Part shown: positions 1 through 8,460 of the stretch, piece after piece
Position numbering within the stretch: the first letter of the stretch is position 1
How the letters are laid out: each line of letters starts with the position of its first letter
Origin: JAHEKB01 sp049115575
GTDB taxonomy: Bacteria; Bacteroidota; Bacteroidia; NS11-12g; UBA9320
Direction: 5' to 3'
Assembly: GCA_049115575.1 (NCBI GenBank)
Contig: JAGDZU010000002.1
Span: 1 to 64,000, forward strand
Length of the DNA stretch: 64,000 bases
Made by a program: the position numbers and the translations under genes
The notes under the pieces: model-generated
Databases searched by the model: none
Told to the model about the DNA's origin: nothing
Seen by the model: only the letters and a program-made list of their open reading frames with translations

Positions 1-533
1 ATAACTTCACTACAGCTGCCTTACCTAAGTTCAGCTTCTCAGATGAGAGTACTGTTAATCCAGTATTGGGTAGTTCTATAGTAAGTTGGAATTGGGATTT
101 TAGAAGTCCATTTGCTAACCCACAAACATCTACGGATCAGAATCCAACCACCTTCTACAATAAGGACACAGCCACATATAGCGTCAAATTAGTTGTTGAA
201 ACCAATTACGGCTGTAAAGATTCTATTGAACGCGATGTAATAGTAGGTCCAGACCTTATAGTATATGTGCCTACAGCATTTACACCAGATGGAAACGGCC
301 CGCCAGAGAACAATGAATTTAAGACGATTATTTCAGGAGAAAAAAGCATGGAATTAATCATCTTTAATCGTTGGGGTGAAATCATGTTCCAATCCACAGA
401 TAAAGACATTGAGTGGGATGGCACCTTCCGAGGAGCACCTTGTCAGCAAGATGTATATGCTTACCAATTAAAGGTAGTTGCATTGAATGATGAAGTATAT
501 CAATACTCAGGTACAATAACTCTTGTGAGATAG
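1..533 (+). CDS. T9SS type B cargo protein, C-terminal part (cut by window edge)
   Basis: The reading frame is open from base 3, so only the last 176 residues are visible. A PKD-like beta-sandwich (from SWNWDF to YGCKDSI) is followed by about 90 residues of the gliding-motility-associated C-terminal domain, recognisable by VPTAFTPDGNG, IFNRWGEIMF, WDGTFRG and DVYAYQLKV. In Bacteroidota this domain is the type B sorting signal that sends large proteins through the type IX secretion system to the cell surface. The product is therefore probably a secreted, multi-PKD adhesin or matrix protein; the part that would tell its job lies to the left of the window. Two small secreted-protein genes follow 16 nt downstream on the same strand. 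The family call is firm, the function unknown. Confidence 0.9.
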   Translation, partial: NFTTAALPKFSFSDESTVNPVLGSSIVSWNWDFRSPFANPQTSTDQNPTTFYNKDTATYSVKLVVETNYGCKDSIERDVIVGPDLIVYVPTAFTPDGNGPPENNEFKTIISGEKSMELIIFNRWGEIMFQSTDKDIEWDGTFRGAPCQQDVYAYQLKVVALNDEVYQYSGTITLVR

Positions 534-549
534 GGGTTATCTTAGTGCC

Positions 550-948
550 ATGCGAAAGCTAATTTTCTTCTTGATTCTTGCATTAGGTTTTTCACTGAAT
601 ACTTTAGCTCAACACCATATTCAAGATACATGTCACCGTATTACTGACCAGGATGATCAGCATTTGGAAGATAGCATGTCTAAGCAAGAATTATTGGCAA
701 TAAAGCAACTGAAACTACAAAATACCTGTGGAAATTCCAGCAATCCCGAGCTTGCGAGTTTCTCTATTATTCTAGCTCCCTTAAATGGCCCTGCAGAAAT
801 TTTTACAAGCCAAAATTCATTTTCTCAATCCTGTTTGAGAGCAATTCTAAATGCGAAATCTGGATCATCCATTTTAATAGAACGTGCCAGATTTAACCTA
901 GATGGAAACGCCTATTTTGTAAGACCTCAAATAATTTATATTCGATAG
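550..948 (+). CDS. Small secreted protein, paralogue of the next gene; GldM C-terminal-domain-like
   Basis: The product has 132 residues and starts with a clear signal peptide (MRKLIFFLILALGFSLNTLAQ, cleavage after AQ likely). Two cysteines follow (DTCHRI, QNTCGN) and may form a disulfide. The C-terminal half (SFSIILAPLNG, ILNAKSGSSILIERARFNLDG, PQIIYIR) has the layout of the C-terminal domain of the T9SS core protein GldM: a hydrophobic strand, a short helix ending in a GS/GD turn, a FE/IE strand and a closing P-x-I-x-x-I strand. That link is my inference and needs a profile search. It is followed by a related gene after 4 nt, so the two look like a tandem duplication in one transcript with the T9SS cargo gene. 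Confidence 0.75.
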   Translation: MRKLIFFLILALGFSLNTLAQHHIQDTCHRITDQDDQHLEDSMSKQELLAIKQLKLQNTCGNSSNPELASFSIILAPLNGPAEIFTSQNSFSQSCLRAILNAKSGSSILIERARFNLDGNAYFVRPQIIYIR

Positions 949-952
949 TATT

Positions 953-1387
953 ATGAGAAAGCTTCTTTTCTTTCTGACATTAACAATCCCTTTCTTGTCC
1001 TGTGCCCAATCAGGTGAAAGAATAATAGAATTTCCTAAGCCAGACCATACAGACTCATGTTATCGAATATTTAATGAGACCCACTTTATAAAAAAGGATT
1101 CTATCACCAAGGATGAATTAATGTCCTTAGACTCATTTTACTTTAGCAAAAACCTGTGCACGGACTCGTTTGTAGACACAACGTACATCGATTATTTTAG
1201 AATAATCATTGTTCCAATGATTCAAAAACCTTCTATGATTACAGGGAGAAGAACTCTTACAAATCAAATGAAACGCTACATTATGGAACTTACTCCAGGA
1301 AGCAGGATATTTATTGAAGGCGTAACCTATTTCAGAAATGGGAAGAGAATTGCAATTTCTCCTTTAATCTATACTATTAAAGACTAA
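953..1387 (+). CDS. Small secreted protein or lipoprotein, second copy; GldM C-terminal-domain-like
   Basis: The product has 144 residues. Its N-terminus MRKLLFFLTLTIPFLSC resembles both a signal peptide and a lipobox with Cys17 as the lipidated residue. It shares MRKL-FF-, a D-S/T-C-x-R-I motif, a second cysteine (NLC) and the C-terminal pattern LTPGSRIFIEGVTYFRNGKRIAI with the gene just upstream, so they are diverged paralogues. The C-terminal strand pattern recalls the last domain of GldM. The stop codon shares the four bases CTAA with the stop codon of the convergent rho gene, so the two mRNAs must overlap. No specific function can be assigned. Confidence 0.75.
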   Translation: MRKLLFFLTLTIPFLSCAQSGERIIEFPKPDHTDSCYRIFNETHFIKKDSITKDELMSLDSFYFSKNLCTDSFVDTTYIDYFRIIIVPMIQKPSMITGRRTLTNQMKRYIMELTPGSRIFIEGVTYFRNGKRIAISPLIYTIKD

Positions 1388-3057
1388 CCATTCATACTCA
1401 CTAGGAACTCATTATTGTCTTTAGTTCCTTTCATATAATTGAGCATGGTATTCATGGCTTCTTCTGGATTCATGTCGGCTAAATGATTTCTCATCACCCA
1501 CATTTTCTGCAATACGCCTTTCTCCAATAGGAGATCTTCACGTCTTGTACTAGAAGCAACAATATCAATGGCTGGATAAATACGTTTATTAGATAGTTTT
1601 CTATCCAATTGTAATTCCATATTACCTGTTCCCTTAAATTCTTCAAAGATCACCTCGTCCATCTTAGAACCAGTCTCAGTAAGAGCGGTTGCTATTATAG
1701 TTAAAGATCCGCCATTTTCAATATTTCTAGCCGCTCCAAAGAATCGTTTTGGTTTGTGAAGTGCATTTGCATCAACACCACCAGATAATATTTTACCACT
1801 TGCAGGTTGTACAGTATTATAAGCTCTTGCCAAACGTGTAATAGAGTCTAGAAGGATAACCACATCGTGGCCGCATTCTGTAAGCCTTTTAGCTTTCTCT
1901 AAAACTATATTAGCCAATTTTACATGCTTATCTGCAGGTTCATCAAATGTGGAAGCCACAACCTCTGCATTTACGCTTCTGGCCATATCTGTTACCTCTT
2001 CAGGTCTTTCATCTATAAGCAAGATAATCATATAAACCTCTGGATGATTAGAGGCGATAGAGTTGGCAATGTCTTTTAGCAAGTTGGTTTTACCCGTCTT
2101 AGGTTGTGCCACTATTAATCCTCTTTGACCCTTTCCAATTGGTGTAATGATGTCTATTATTCGAGTGGAATAGTTGTCTGGTTTTTCTTCCAAATTGAAC
2201 TTCTCATCTGGGAATAATGGAGTTAAGTGATGAAAAGCAACTCTGTCTCGAACAAATTCTGGTGTTCTACCATTAATGCTGCTAATCTTAAGCATGGCAA
2301 AGTATTTCTCACCTTCTTTTGGTGGCCTAATAGATCCACTAACTACATCTCCGGTCTTAAGACCGTTGTTTCTTATTTGATGAGGTGCTATATACACATC
2401 ATCTGGAGAAGGCTGGTAGTTGTAATCAGCACTTCTCAAAAATCCATAGCCATCTATTACTTCGAGTACACCTTGAGTGGTCACTAATCCTTCCAACTCA
2501 AGATAGTTCATCAGCTTATCTTCTGACTCTCTTCTTTTCTTTCTCTCTGCATCCCTTTTCTCTCTTTCCTCGTCTCTGGCTCTGTTATCGGGTTTATTAG
2601 ACTGCGGCTGGTTCTGATTTCTTTTATCGTCATCATTCCTCGGTCCTCTTTTGTCTTCCCCTCTATTGTTTCTTTTATCGTCTTGATTTCGCTTGTCGTC
2701 TTGATTTCTCGGAGGACGATTATCTTCTCTTTTCTGATTTTGGTGTGGGCGTCTATTCTCAGACTTTTCTTGTTTTGGTCTGTTTTCGCCTTTGTTCTCG
2801 TCTTTATTATCAGATGGATTTTCTGATTTGGGTTTAGGAGTTCGCTTAGGTCTATTATCGCCTTTGCTCTCCTTATTAGGTTTGTCTGGATTTGAAGATT
2901 TCTTAGCTGGTGAAGCTGTTGGGTTCAACGCCTGGAAATCTAAAATTTTGTAGATGAGGTCTTGTTTCTTTAGGCCTTTGTGTTCAACGCCCATTTTATC
3001 GGCGATGCCTTTTAATTCGGAAACAAGCATTTCGCTCAATGCTAATATATCGTACAT
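1384..3057 (-). CDS. rho: Transcription termination factor Rho with a long disordered insert
   Basis: The product is the hexameric RNA helicase that ends transcription at C-rich, untranslated RNA. Residues 1-45 form the Rho_N helical domain (SELKGIADKMGVEHKGLKKQDLIYKIL). Residues about 46-185 are a very polar insert rich in Lys, Arg, Asn, Asp and Gln with short repeats such as QDDKRN, predicted disordered. The cold-shock-like RNA-binding domain follows (GVLEVIDGYGFLR), then the ATPase with Walker A (AQPKTGKT, about residue 315), Walker B (DVVILLDSITRLARAYN) and the Q/R-loop region (GGVDANALHKPKRFFGAAR). The core is complete, so it should be active. Such inserts are common in Bacteroidota Rho and in Bacteroides have been linked to condensate formation. 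At 557 residues it exceeds the 419 of E. coli Rho because of the insert. Confidence 0.97.
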   Translation of the reverse strand: MYDILALSEMLVSELKGIADKMGVEHKGLKKQDLIYKILDFQALNPTASPAKKSSNPDKPNKESKGDNRPKRTPKPKSENPSDNKDENKGENRPKQEKSENRRPHQNQKREDNRPPRNQDDKRNQDDKRNNRGEDKRGPRNDDDKRNQNQPQSNKPDNRARDEEREKRDAERKKRRESEDKLMNYLELEGLVTTQGVLEVIDGYGFLRSADYNYQPSPDDVYIAPHQIRNNGLKTGDVVSGSIRPPKEGEKYFAMLKISSINGRTPEFVRDRVAFHHLTPLFPDEKFNLEEKPDNYSTRIIDIITPIGKGQRGLIVAQPKTGKTNLLKDIANSIASNHPEVYMIILLIDERPEEVTDMARSVNAEVVASTFDEPADKHVKLANIVLEKAKRLTECGHDVVILLDSITRLARAYNTVQPASGKILSGGVDANALHKPKRFFGAARNIENGGSLTIIATALTETGSKMDEVIFEEFKGTGNMELQLDRKLSNKRIYPAIDIVASSTRREDLLLEKGVLQKMWVMRNHLADMNPEEAMNTMLNYMKGTKDNNEFLVSMNG

Positions 3058-3168
3058 ATAAATGTTTTATCGGATGTAATACTTAACTAGAAAACTATAA
3101 GTAGGAATTCTATGAGATTCGTCTTGAAAGACTTTACAAAGCTACGCTAAGAAGTTGAAACTTCAAAA

Positions 3169-4380
3169 TCAGACTAATAATCGCACTGGTTCTTCAAGCA
3201 ATTCCTTAAAGGTTTGAAGGAACTTAGCACCAGCTACACCATCTACCACTCTATGATCACAGCTCAAGGTAACTTTCATAACCTTCCCTGGCTTTATCTC
3301 TCCATTTTCCACAACTACAGTGTCTTTTGCTCCGCCGACTGCCAATATGCATGAATCTGGTGGGTTAATAATAGCTGTAAACTCATCTATACCAAACATT
3401 CCCAAATTAGATATGGTAAATGTATTCCCCTCCCAGTCAGCAGGTTGAAGTTCTTTGTTCTTTGCTTTAACAGCTTTGTCCTTAACTTCTGAGCTGATTT
3501 CTGCAAGTGACTTATGATCTGCAAATTTTACTACAGGCACGAGTAATCCATCTTCAACAGCTACAGCAACACCAATATGTACATGCTTATTTAGGCGAAT
3601 CTTGTCTCCCATCCAAGCCGCATTTACCATGGGATGCTTTCTCAAGCCAACTGCCGCTGCTTTAATAATCAAGTCATTTACAGAGATTTTTTGCTCGGCA
3701 TACTCCACCATTTCTTTTCTAGCCGCTATAGCTTTGTCCATGCGAATTTCCATGGTTAAATAGAAGTGAGGAGCAGTGAATTTGCTCTCAGCCAACCTTC
3801 TAGCTATGGTCTTTCTCATTTGAGTGACCGGCATTTCCTCATAGCTCTCTACACCAAAGTTCGAAGTGCCAACAGAAGGCGCTTTAAAGTTTTCTATATC
3901 TCTTTTAATAACTCTTCCGTTGTCTCCCGTGCCTGGAACAATTCCTATATCTATTCCTTTATCCTCTGCCATTTTCTTGGCTAAAGGTGAAGCGAATACT
4001 CTTCCATTGTTGTTACTAGCTACGCTTTTGTTTTCAACTACTGGCGTTGGCGCTGGTGTTGCAACTTCTGCTATTGCAGGTGCTTTCTCCTCAACTACCG
4101 CAGCAGCTGGAGCTTCAACCAAAAGATCTTTGTAATCTTCTCCCTCTTTGCCAACAACAGCAATTACCGACTCCACAGGAATAGTTTTTCCTTCTTCTAC
4201 ATTCAAGTGAAGAATGGTTCCTTTTTCAAAGTTTTCCAAGTCCATAGTAGCCTTGTCAGTTTCCACTTCTGCTAGTATATCCCCAGATTTAACCGTATCG
4301 CCGATTTTTACTTCCCAGCTCACAATGGTTCCTTCTTCCATTGTATCACTCATTCTCGGCAATTTTATTGCTACAGCCAT
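3169..4380 (-). CDS. pdhC: Pyruvate dehydrogenase complex E2, dihydrolipoamide acetyltransferase
   Basis: The protein transfers acetyl groups from pyruvate to CoA as the core of the pyruvate dehydrogenase complex. I place the start at the ATG giving MAVAIKLPRM, which begins the first lipoyl strand; an in-frame start 10 codons upstream only adds a non-homologous tail. A single lipoyl domain (lipoyl lysine in VETDKATMDLE) is followed by an Ala/Pro/Val-rich swinging linker, the E1/E3-binding domain (VFASPLAKKMAEDKGIDI...GRVIKRDI) and the catalytic domain ending with the active-site motif DHRVVDG. At 403 residues it is short because it carries one lipoyl domain where many relatives have two. The leftward neighbour is rho; E1 genes are not in the window. 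A branched-chain 2-oxo acid E2 is the alternative, but the MPRMSDTMEEGT start favours PDH. Confidence 0.92.
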   Translation of the reverse strand: MAVAIKLPRMSDTMEEGTIVSWEVKIGDTVKSGDILAEVETDKATMDLENFEKGTILHLNVEEGKTIPVESVIAVVGKEGEDYKDLLVEAPAAAVVEEKAPAIAEVATPAPTPVVENKSVASNNNGRVFASPLAKKMAEDKGIDIGIVPGTGDNGRVIKRDIENFKAPSVGTSNFGVESYEEMPVTQMRKTIARRLAESKFTAPHFYLTMEIRMDKAIAARKEMVEYAEQKISVNDLIIKAAAVGLRKHPMVNAAWMGDKIRLNKHVHIGVAVAVEDGLLVPVVKFADHKSLAEISSEVKDKAVKAKNKELQPADWEGNTFTISNLGMFGIDEFTAIINPPDSCILAVGGAKDTVVVENGEIKPGKVMKVTLSCDHRVVDGVAGAKFLQTFKELLEEPVRLLV

Positions 4381-4397
4381 AATTGATTTAAGATGCG

Positions 4398-4405
4398 CAA
4401 AACTA
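4398..4405 (-). promoter_or_regulatory. Putative -7 promoter element (TAGTTTTG) of pdhC
   Basis: On the minus strand TAGTTTTG matches the Bacteroidota -7 consensus TAnnTTTG in all fixed positions and lies 17 nt before the chosen pdhC start. No good -33 TTTG was found, so support is the -7 match and its position only. Confidence 0.4.
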
Positions 4406-4465
4406 AACAAGGAAGTTTAAATATTGTTGAGAATAGAAAGAATTAATAGCCTTGCTTTGCATGCT

Positions 4466-5260
4466 ATGAGGCAGTACGAGGACTTCTTACAACATGTGTT
4501 TGAAAACGGCACTAAAAAACAGGATAGAACTGGAACAGGTACTATAAGTGTTTTCGGAGGGCAAATGCGTTTCAACCTCGCAAATTCTTTTCCTCTAATC
4601 ACCACTAAAAAAGTGCACTTTAAGTCCTTGGTATATGAATTACTTTGGTTTTTGAAAGGTGAAACAAATACTAAGTACTTAAAAGAACATGGAGTTCGGA
4701 TTTGGGATGAATGGGCAGATGAGAACGGAGATCTAGGGCCTGTTTATGGTAAACAATGGAGGAGTTGGGAAGGAGCCAACGGAAAAGTTTACGATCAAAT
4801 AGGGAAAGTGCTTCATCTATTAAAGACCAATCCAGATAGTAGAAGAATATTGGTTAACGCATGGAATGTGGCTGAATTGGATGATATGGCTCTAACTCCT
4901 TGTCATTGTCTTTTTCAATTCTATGTGGCAGATGGTAAATTGAGCTGTCAGTTATATCAGAGAAGTGCTGACTTGTTTTTGGGTGTGCCATTCAATATTG
5001 CCAGTTATGCTCTGCTCACATTGATGATTGCTCAAGAATGTGGTTTGCAGCCTGGTGAATTTGTGCATAGTTTCGGTGACGCCCATATATACAATGATCA
5101 CTTTGAACAAGTACAGGAACAGTTAAGCAGAAATGTGAGAGCCTATCCTCAAATTAAACTCAACCCAGATATAAAGTCAATCTACGATTTTGACTATGAG
5201 GATTTTGAACTCATAAACTACAACCCTCATCCATTGATTAGGGCCAAGGTATCTGTATAG
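4466..5260 (+). CDS. thyA: Thymidylate synthase
   Basis: The enzyme methylates dUMP to dTMP with methylene-tetrahydrofolate. Starting at the ATG of MRQYEDFLQHV the protein is 264 residues, the same length as the E. coli enzyme, and the catalytic cysteine falls at position 146 (LTPCHCLFQF), as in E. coli; a TTG start 14 codons upstream is therefore unlikely. Other signature parts are visible: DRTGTGT near the N-terminus, QRSADLFLGVPFNIASYA and the dUMP-binding HSFGDAHIYNDH. A TTGCTTTG element ends 6 nt before the ATG. The gene is divergent from pdhC across 85 nt and overlaps the next lipoprotein gene by one base (TAGTG), suggesting coupled translation. Confidence 0.97.
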   Translation: MRQYEDFLQHVFENGTKKQDRTGTGTISVFGGQMRFNLANSFPLITTKKVHFKSLVYELLWFLKGETNTKYLKEHGVRIWDEWADENGDLGPVYGKQWRSWEGANGKVYDQIGKVLHLLKTNPDSRRILVNAWNVAELDDMALTPCHCLFQFYVADGKLSCQLYQRSADLFLGVPFNIASYALLTLMIAQECGLQPGEFVHSFGDAHIYNDHFEQVQEQLSRNVRAYPQIKLNPDIKSIYDFDYEDFELINYNPHPLIRAKVSV

Positions 5261-5697
5261 TGAAATACCTAGCTATAATTATAAGTTTAAGTTTTTTTGC
5301 TTGCTCAAACGAGCCTCCGCCTCCTGTAAATTTATTAGTAGGAGATTGGATTCGAACAAATAATGATGTGGGTGAATTAACCACTGAACACTGGCTCAAA
5401 ACAGACAGCACATTTGAAGGTTCTGGTTACACATATAAAGAGGACAGCCTAGTTTTCTCAGAACATATGGTCATAACAAAAGAAGGTGAGGAATATTTCT
5501 TAACTGTATATGGCGTTAATGATGAACCAACTCCTTTTAAATTTTATAATTGGACTTCACAGAGTTTCACTTGCATAAATCAGGAAAATGATTTCCCTAA
5601 AACTTTTACGTATAGTTTTACAAAAGACAAAATGAAAGCAGTGATTGGTGATGGGGTGAGAAGTGTAAACTTTGATTTTGTAAGAATCGAGCCTTAA
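5260..5697 (+). CDS. Small lipoprotein of unknown function
   Basis: The product has 145 residues and begins with GTG inside the thyA stop (TAGTG). The N-terminus MKYLAIIISLSFFAC followed by SNEPPPPV looks like a lipoprotein signal with Cys15 lipidated and a Pro-rich tether. The remainder contains alternating hydrophobic strands (LVGDWIRTNND, FTYSFTKDKMKAVI, VNFDFVRIEP) of the type seen in lipocalin-like or DUF-type Bacteroidota surface lipoproteins; GDWI near the N-terminus fits the GxW motif of such folds. No family was recognised. It ends tail-to-tail with the mutase gene, sharing the palindromic TTAA as both stops. Confidence 0.75.
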   Translation: MKYLAIIISLSFFACSNEPPPPVNLLVGDWIRTNNDVGELTTEHWLKTDSTFEGSGYTYKEDSLVFSEHMVITKEGEEYFLTVYGVNDEPTPFKFYNWTSQSFTCINQENDFPKTFTYSFTKDKMKAVIGDGVRSVNFDFVRIEP

Positions 5698-8381
5698 GAA
5701 AGGCGCTTTAATATATCTTGAGCTGCTTTTGGAATTACTGTACCAGGGCCAAAAACAAAATCAACTCCTTTTTCAAAAAGAAATTCATAATCCTGTTCAG
5801 GAATTACACCACCTGCAACAACTAAAATGTCTTGCATCCCTTTATCTTTTAGTGCATCTATTACATCTGGAATCAGTGTTTTATGACCAGCGGCTAAAGA
5901 AGAAACTCCTAAAACGTGAACATCATTCTCCATAGCTTGTTTAGCCACCTCTGAAGGAGTTTGGAATAAGGGCCCTATATCTACATCAAAGCCTAAATCA
6001 GCAAATGCAGATGCTATCACTTTTGCCCCTCTATCATGTCCATCCTGACCCATTTTTGCTACTAAAATTCTAGGTCTTCTGCCGTTCTTGCTAGCAAATT
6101 CTTCTGCCATTTGTCTGGCTGTTACAACCTCATTATTGTTCTGCACTTCGTTCAAATATACACCACTAACTGCGCGGCTATCTGCCTGATATCTTCCAAA
6201 AGTCTCTTCTAGGGCGTCTGAAATTTCTCCCAAACTTGCTCGAACTCTCGCAGCATTCACGCTTAATTCCAGTAAATTTTCAGTTGAAGGAGCTGCCTTT
6301 TTTAATTGCATTAAAACAGATTGAACCGCATTTTCATCACGCTTAGCTTTCATCTGATTCAGTCTGTTGATTTGGCTATCTCTAACAGCAGAATTGTCTA
6401 TTTCTAAGATGTCAAATTCGGCTTTCTCTGTGGTCTTGTACTTGTTTACACCTACTATAGTTTCTTCCCCGCTATCTATTCTAGCCTGTTTGATAGCAGC
6501 GCATTCCTCTATCCTCATTTTTGGCAAACCGCTTTCAATCGCTTTAGCCATTCCTCCCAGTTCTTCAATTTCCAATATGTATTCCCAAGCTTTGTCTGCA
6601 AGCTCCATAGTAAGCTCTTCTATAATCTTTGACCCTCCCCAAGGATCAACTGCTTGGCATATGTCTGTATCTGATTGGATTATTTTTTGAGTATTTCTAG
6701 CAATTTTTGCACTAAAATCTGTAGGTAGAGCAATTGCCTCATCAAAACTATTGGTGTGTAGGCTTTGGGTGCCACCGAATACCGCAGCCAGGGCCTCTGT
6801 CGTAGTTCTTGCAATATTGTTATATGGATCTTGCTCTGTTAAACTCCAACCGCTTGTCTGGCAATGCGTTCTTAGTGCCATTGATTTAGGATTGGATGGA
6901 TTAAACTTTTTAATCAGTTTAGCCCACAGTAATCTTCCTGCTCTCAGTTTGGCTATTTCTTCATAGAAATTCATTCCAATTCCCCAGAAGAAAGACAGCC
7001 TTGGAGCAAAGGCATCTATATCCAACCCAGCTGCTATTCCTGTGCGTACGTAATCTAAACCATCTGCAATAGTATATGCCAACTCAAGTGCTGGAGTAGC
7101 CCCTGCCTCTTGCATATGATATCCACTAATACTAATAGAATTGAATTTGGGCATATTCGCTGAGGTGTATTTGAAGATATCTCCAATAATTCTCATGCTT
7201 GGTGAAGGCGGATATATATATGTATTGCGCACCATGAACTCCTTGAGTATATCATTTTGTATGGTCCCAGCTAATTCATTGAGCTTGGCTCCTTGTTCTT
7301 CAGCTGCAACTATATAAAAGGCCATTATTGGCAAGACAGCTCCATTCATAGTCATGCTCACAGATATGTCTTTTAGTGGGATCCCCTGAAAAAGAATCTT
7401 CATATCTTCAACACTATCTATGGCTACACCAGCCATTCCAACATCTCCCTTTACCCTGGGGTGATCTGAATCATAGCCTCTATGTGTTGCCAAATCAAAT
7501 GCTACAGACAAGCCCTTTTGCCCTGCAGCCAAATTTCGTTTGTAAAACGCATTGGATTCTTCTGCAGTTGAAAAGCCTGCATACTGTCTTATGGTCCAAG
7601 GACGACTGGTATACATGCTGGTGTAAGGTCCCCTTAAATAAGGTACTAAACCAGCACCAAATGAAAGTTTTCCAGAAGAATCAGCACCTCCTCTTTCGTC
7701 TAACTTATTTAAATATAGATGGCTCAAACTATCAAGCAGGTAAGAACCGTTTGCGGCCGATGTGAGTTCATTGAGGTGACTTTCCTCCTTCAGTAAAATT
7801 CCTATGTTTCTTGCTAGTCTAAAACTTTGGTCGTCTGAGTTCTCCTTAAAAGTCTCAATACAAACTTCATCTGCAGCTCCCATAACTGCCGACAAACACG
7901 CTATGGTTTGTCTAATTAATATGTTAAACTCAAATTCATCATTATCAGATAGAATCAAGCAAAAGATCTTGGCATTTGGAAGGACTGTTCTAAGGGCCCT
8001 AAGCTTGGCAATGTTTTCATAAAATAGGCACCCCAATGGAACAGTTAATTCCTTTGGTTCATCTTCTATAGCCCTCTTTAGCTCATCAACAGAAGAGTTC
8101 TTAAGCAGGTATGGAAGTTCGCCTTTGGTATAGGTTTTTAAATCCTGAATTGTTGTAGAACCTTTGCCCACCACTGCCAGCGTCCAACTTCTGTTCGCAA
8201 CTGCGGGAAATGAAAAGCAATGGTCAGATGTGTAATAGGGCTCTACCTCCATTCCATCACTTGTCTTCCAATTCAATTCATCCAAAGGTCTATTCTTTAG
8301 GTCTTTGATTGTTTTCTCCTGCCATTGAGAAAAACTATGTTTAGTGAACTCACTGAAATTCAACGACTCTTCTAATTTCAC
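5694..8381 (-). CDS. Methylmalonyl-CoA mutase with a shortened small-subunit region fused to the large subunit
   Basis: The adenosylcobalamin enzyme interconverts methylmalonyl-CoA and succinyl-CoA in propionate and branched amino acid breakdown. From about residue 240 on it is a complete large subunit: substrate-binding barrel (MYTSRPWTIRQYAGFSTAEE, SVAFDLATHRGYDSDHPRV, GIGMNFYEEIAKLRAGR) and the C-terminal B12 domain with DGHDRG. The first 235 residues look like a small subunit cut down to its ends: a SQWQEKTIKDLKNRPLDEL start and a RLARNIGILLKEESHLNEL...ANGSYLLDSL stretch, which repeats a segment found again in the large-subunit barrel (KIARNTQKI...DPWGGSKIIEEL). I prefer the GTG start at 8381 because a perfect TATTTTTG promoter element lies 4 nt before it; the upstream ATG at 8420 would precede that promoter. 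Its GTPase chaperone MeaB is encoded 5 kb away. Confidence 0.9.
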   Translation of the reverse strand: MKLEESLNFSEFTKHSFSQWQEKTIKDLKNRPLDELNWKTSDGMEVEPYYTSDHCFSFPAVANRSWTLAVVGKGSTTIQDLKTYTKGELPYLLKNSSVDELKRAIEDEPKELTVPLGCLFYENIAKLRALRTVLPNAKIFCLILSDNDEFEFNILIRQTIACLSAVMGAADEVCIETFKENSDDQSFRLARNIGILLKEESHLNELTSAANGSYLLDSLSHLYLNKLDERGGADSSGKLSFGAGLVPYLRGPYTSMYTSRPWTIRQYAGFSTAEESNAFYKRNLAAGQKGLSVAFDLATHRGYDSDHPRVKGDVGMAGVAIDSVEDMKILFQGIPLKDISVSMTMNGAVLPIMAFYIVAAEEQGAKLNELAGTIQNDILKEFMVRNTYIYPPSPSMRIIGDIFKYTSANMPKFNSISISGYHMQEAGATPALELAYTIADGLDYVRTGIAAGLDIDAFAPRLSFFWGIGMNFYEEIAKLRAGRLLWAKLIKKFNPSNPKSMALRTHCQTSGWSLTEQDPYNNIARTTTEALAAVFGGTQSLHTNSFDEAIALPTDFSAKIARNTQKIIQSDTDICQAVDPWGGSKIIEELTMELADKAWEYILEIEELGGMAKAIESGLPKMRIEECAAIKQARIDSGEETIVGVNKYKTTEKAEFDILEIDNSAVRDSQINRLNQMKAKRDENAVQSVLMQLKKAAPSTENLLELSVNAARVRASLGEISDALEETFGRYQADSRAVSGVYLNEVQNNNEVVTARQMAEEFASKNGRRPRILVAKMGQDGHDRGAKVIASAFADLGFDVDIGPLFQTPSEVAKQAMENDVHVLGVSSLAAGHKTLIPDVIDALKDKGMQDILVVAGGVIPEQDYEFLFEKGVDFVFGPGTVIPKAAQDILKRLS

Positions 8382-8385
8382 CTCG

Positions 8386-8414
8386 CAAAAATACAATACA
8401 AGTGCGGCTAGAAA
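8386..8414 (-). promoter_or_regulatory. Putative promoter of the mutase gene, -7 TATTTTTG directly before the start
   Basis: On the minus strand TATTTTTG (8386-8393) is a perfect TAnnTTTG match; TTTC at 8411-8414, 17 nt upstream, can serve as an imperfect -33 box. Only four bases separate the element from the GTG start, so transcription would begin at or next to the start codon. Confidence 0.5.
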
Positions 8415-8460
8415 TCTCATTGAGAAAAGAAAGCTTGTTTAGTCTTGCTTTATTTGCACC

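Noticed and set aside
5694..8381. IcmF-type fused isobutyryl-CoA mutase
   Set aside because: IcmF has an internal GTPase domain and an N-terminal B12 domain; here no P-loop is present and the B12 domain is C-terminal.
5700..8400. Several open frames antisense to the mutase gene
   Set aside because: They follow from the codon pattern of the real gene, have no domain or signal and overlap it fully.
8382..8420. Mutase start at ATG 8420
   Set aside because: It would add 13 hydrophobic residues not seen in the family and places the start upstream of a perfect -7 promoter element; GTG 8381 fits better. It remains possible.
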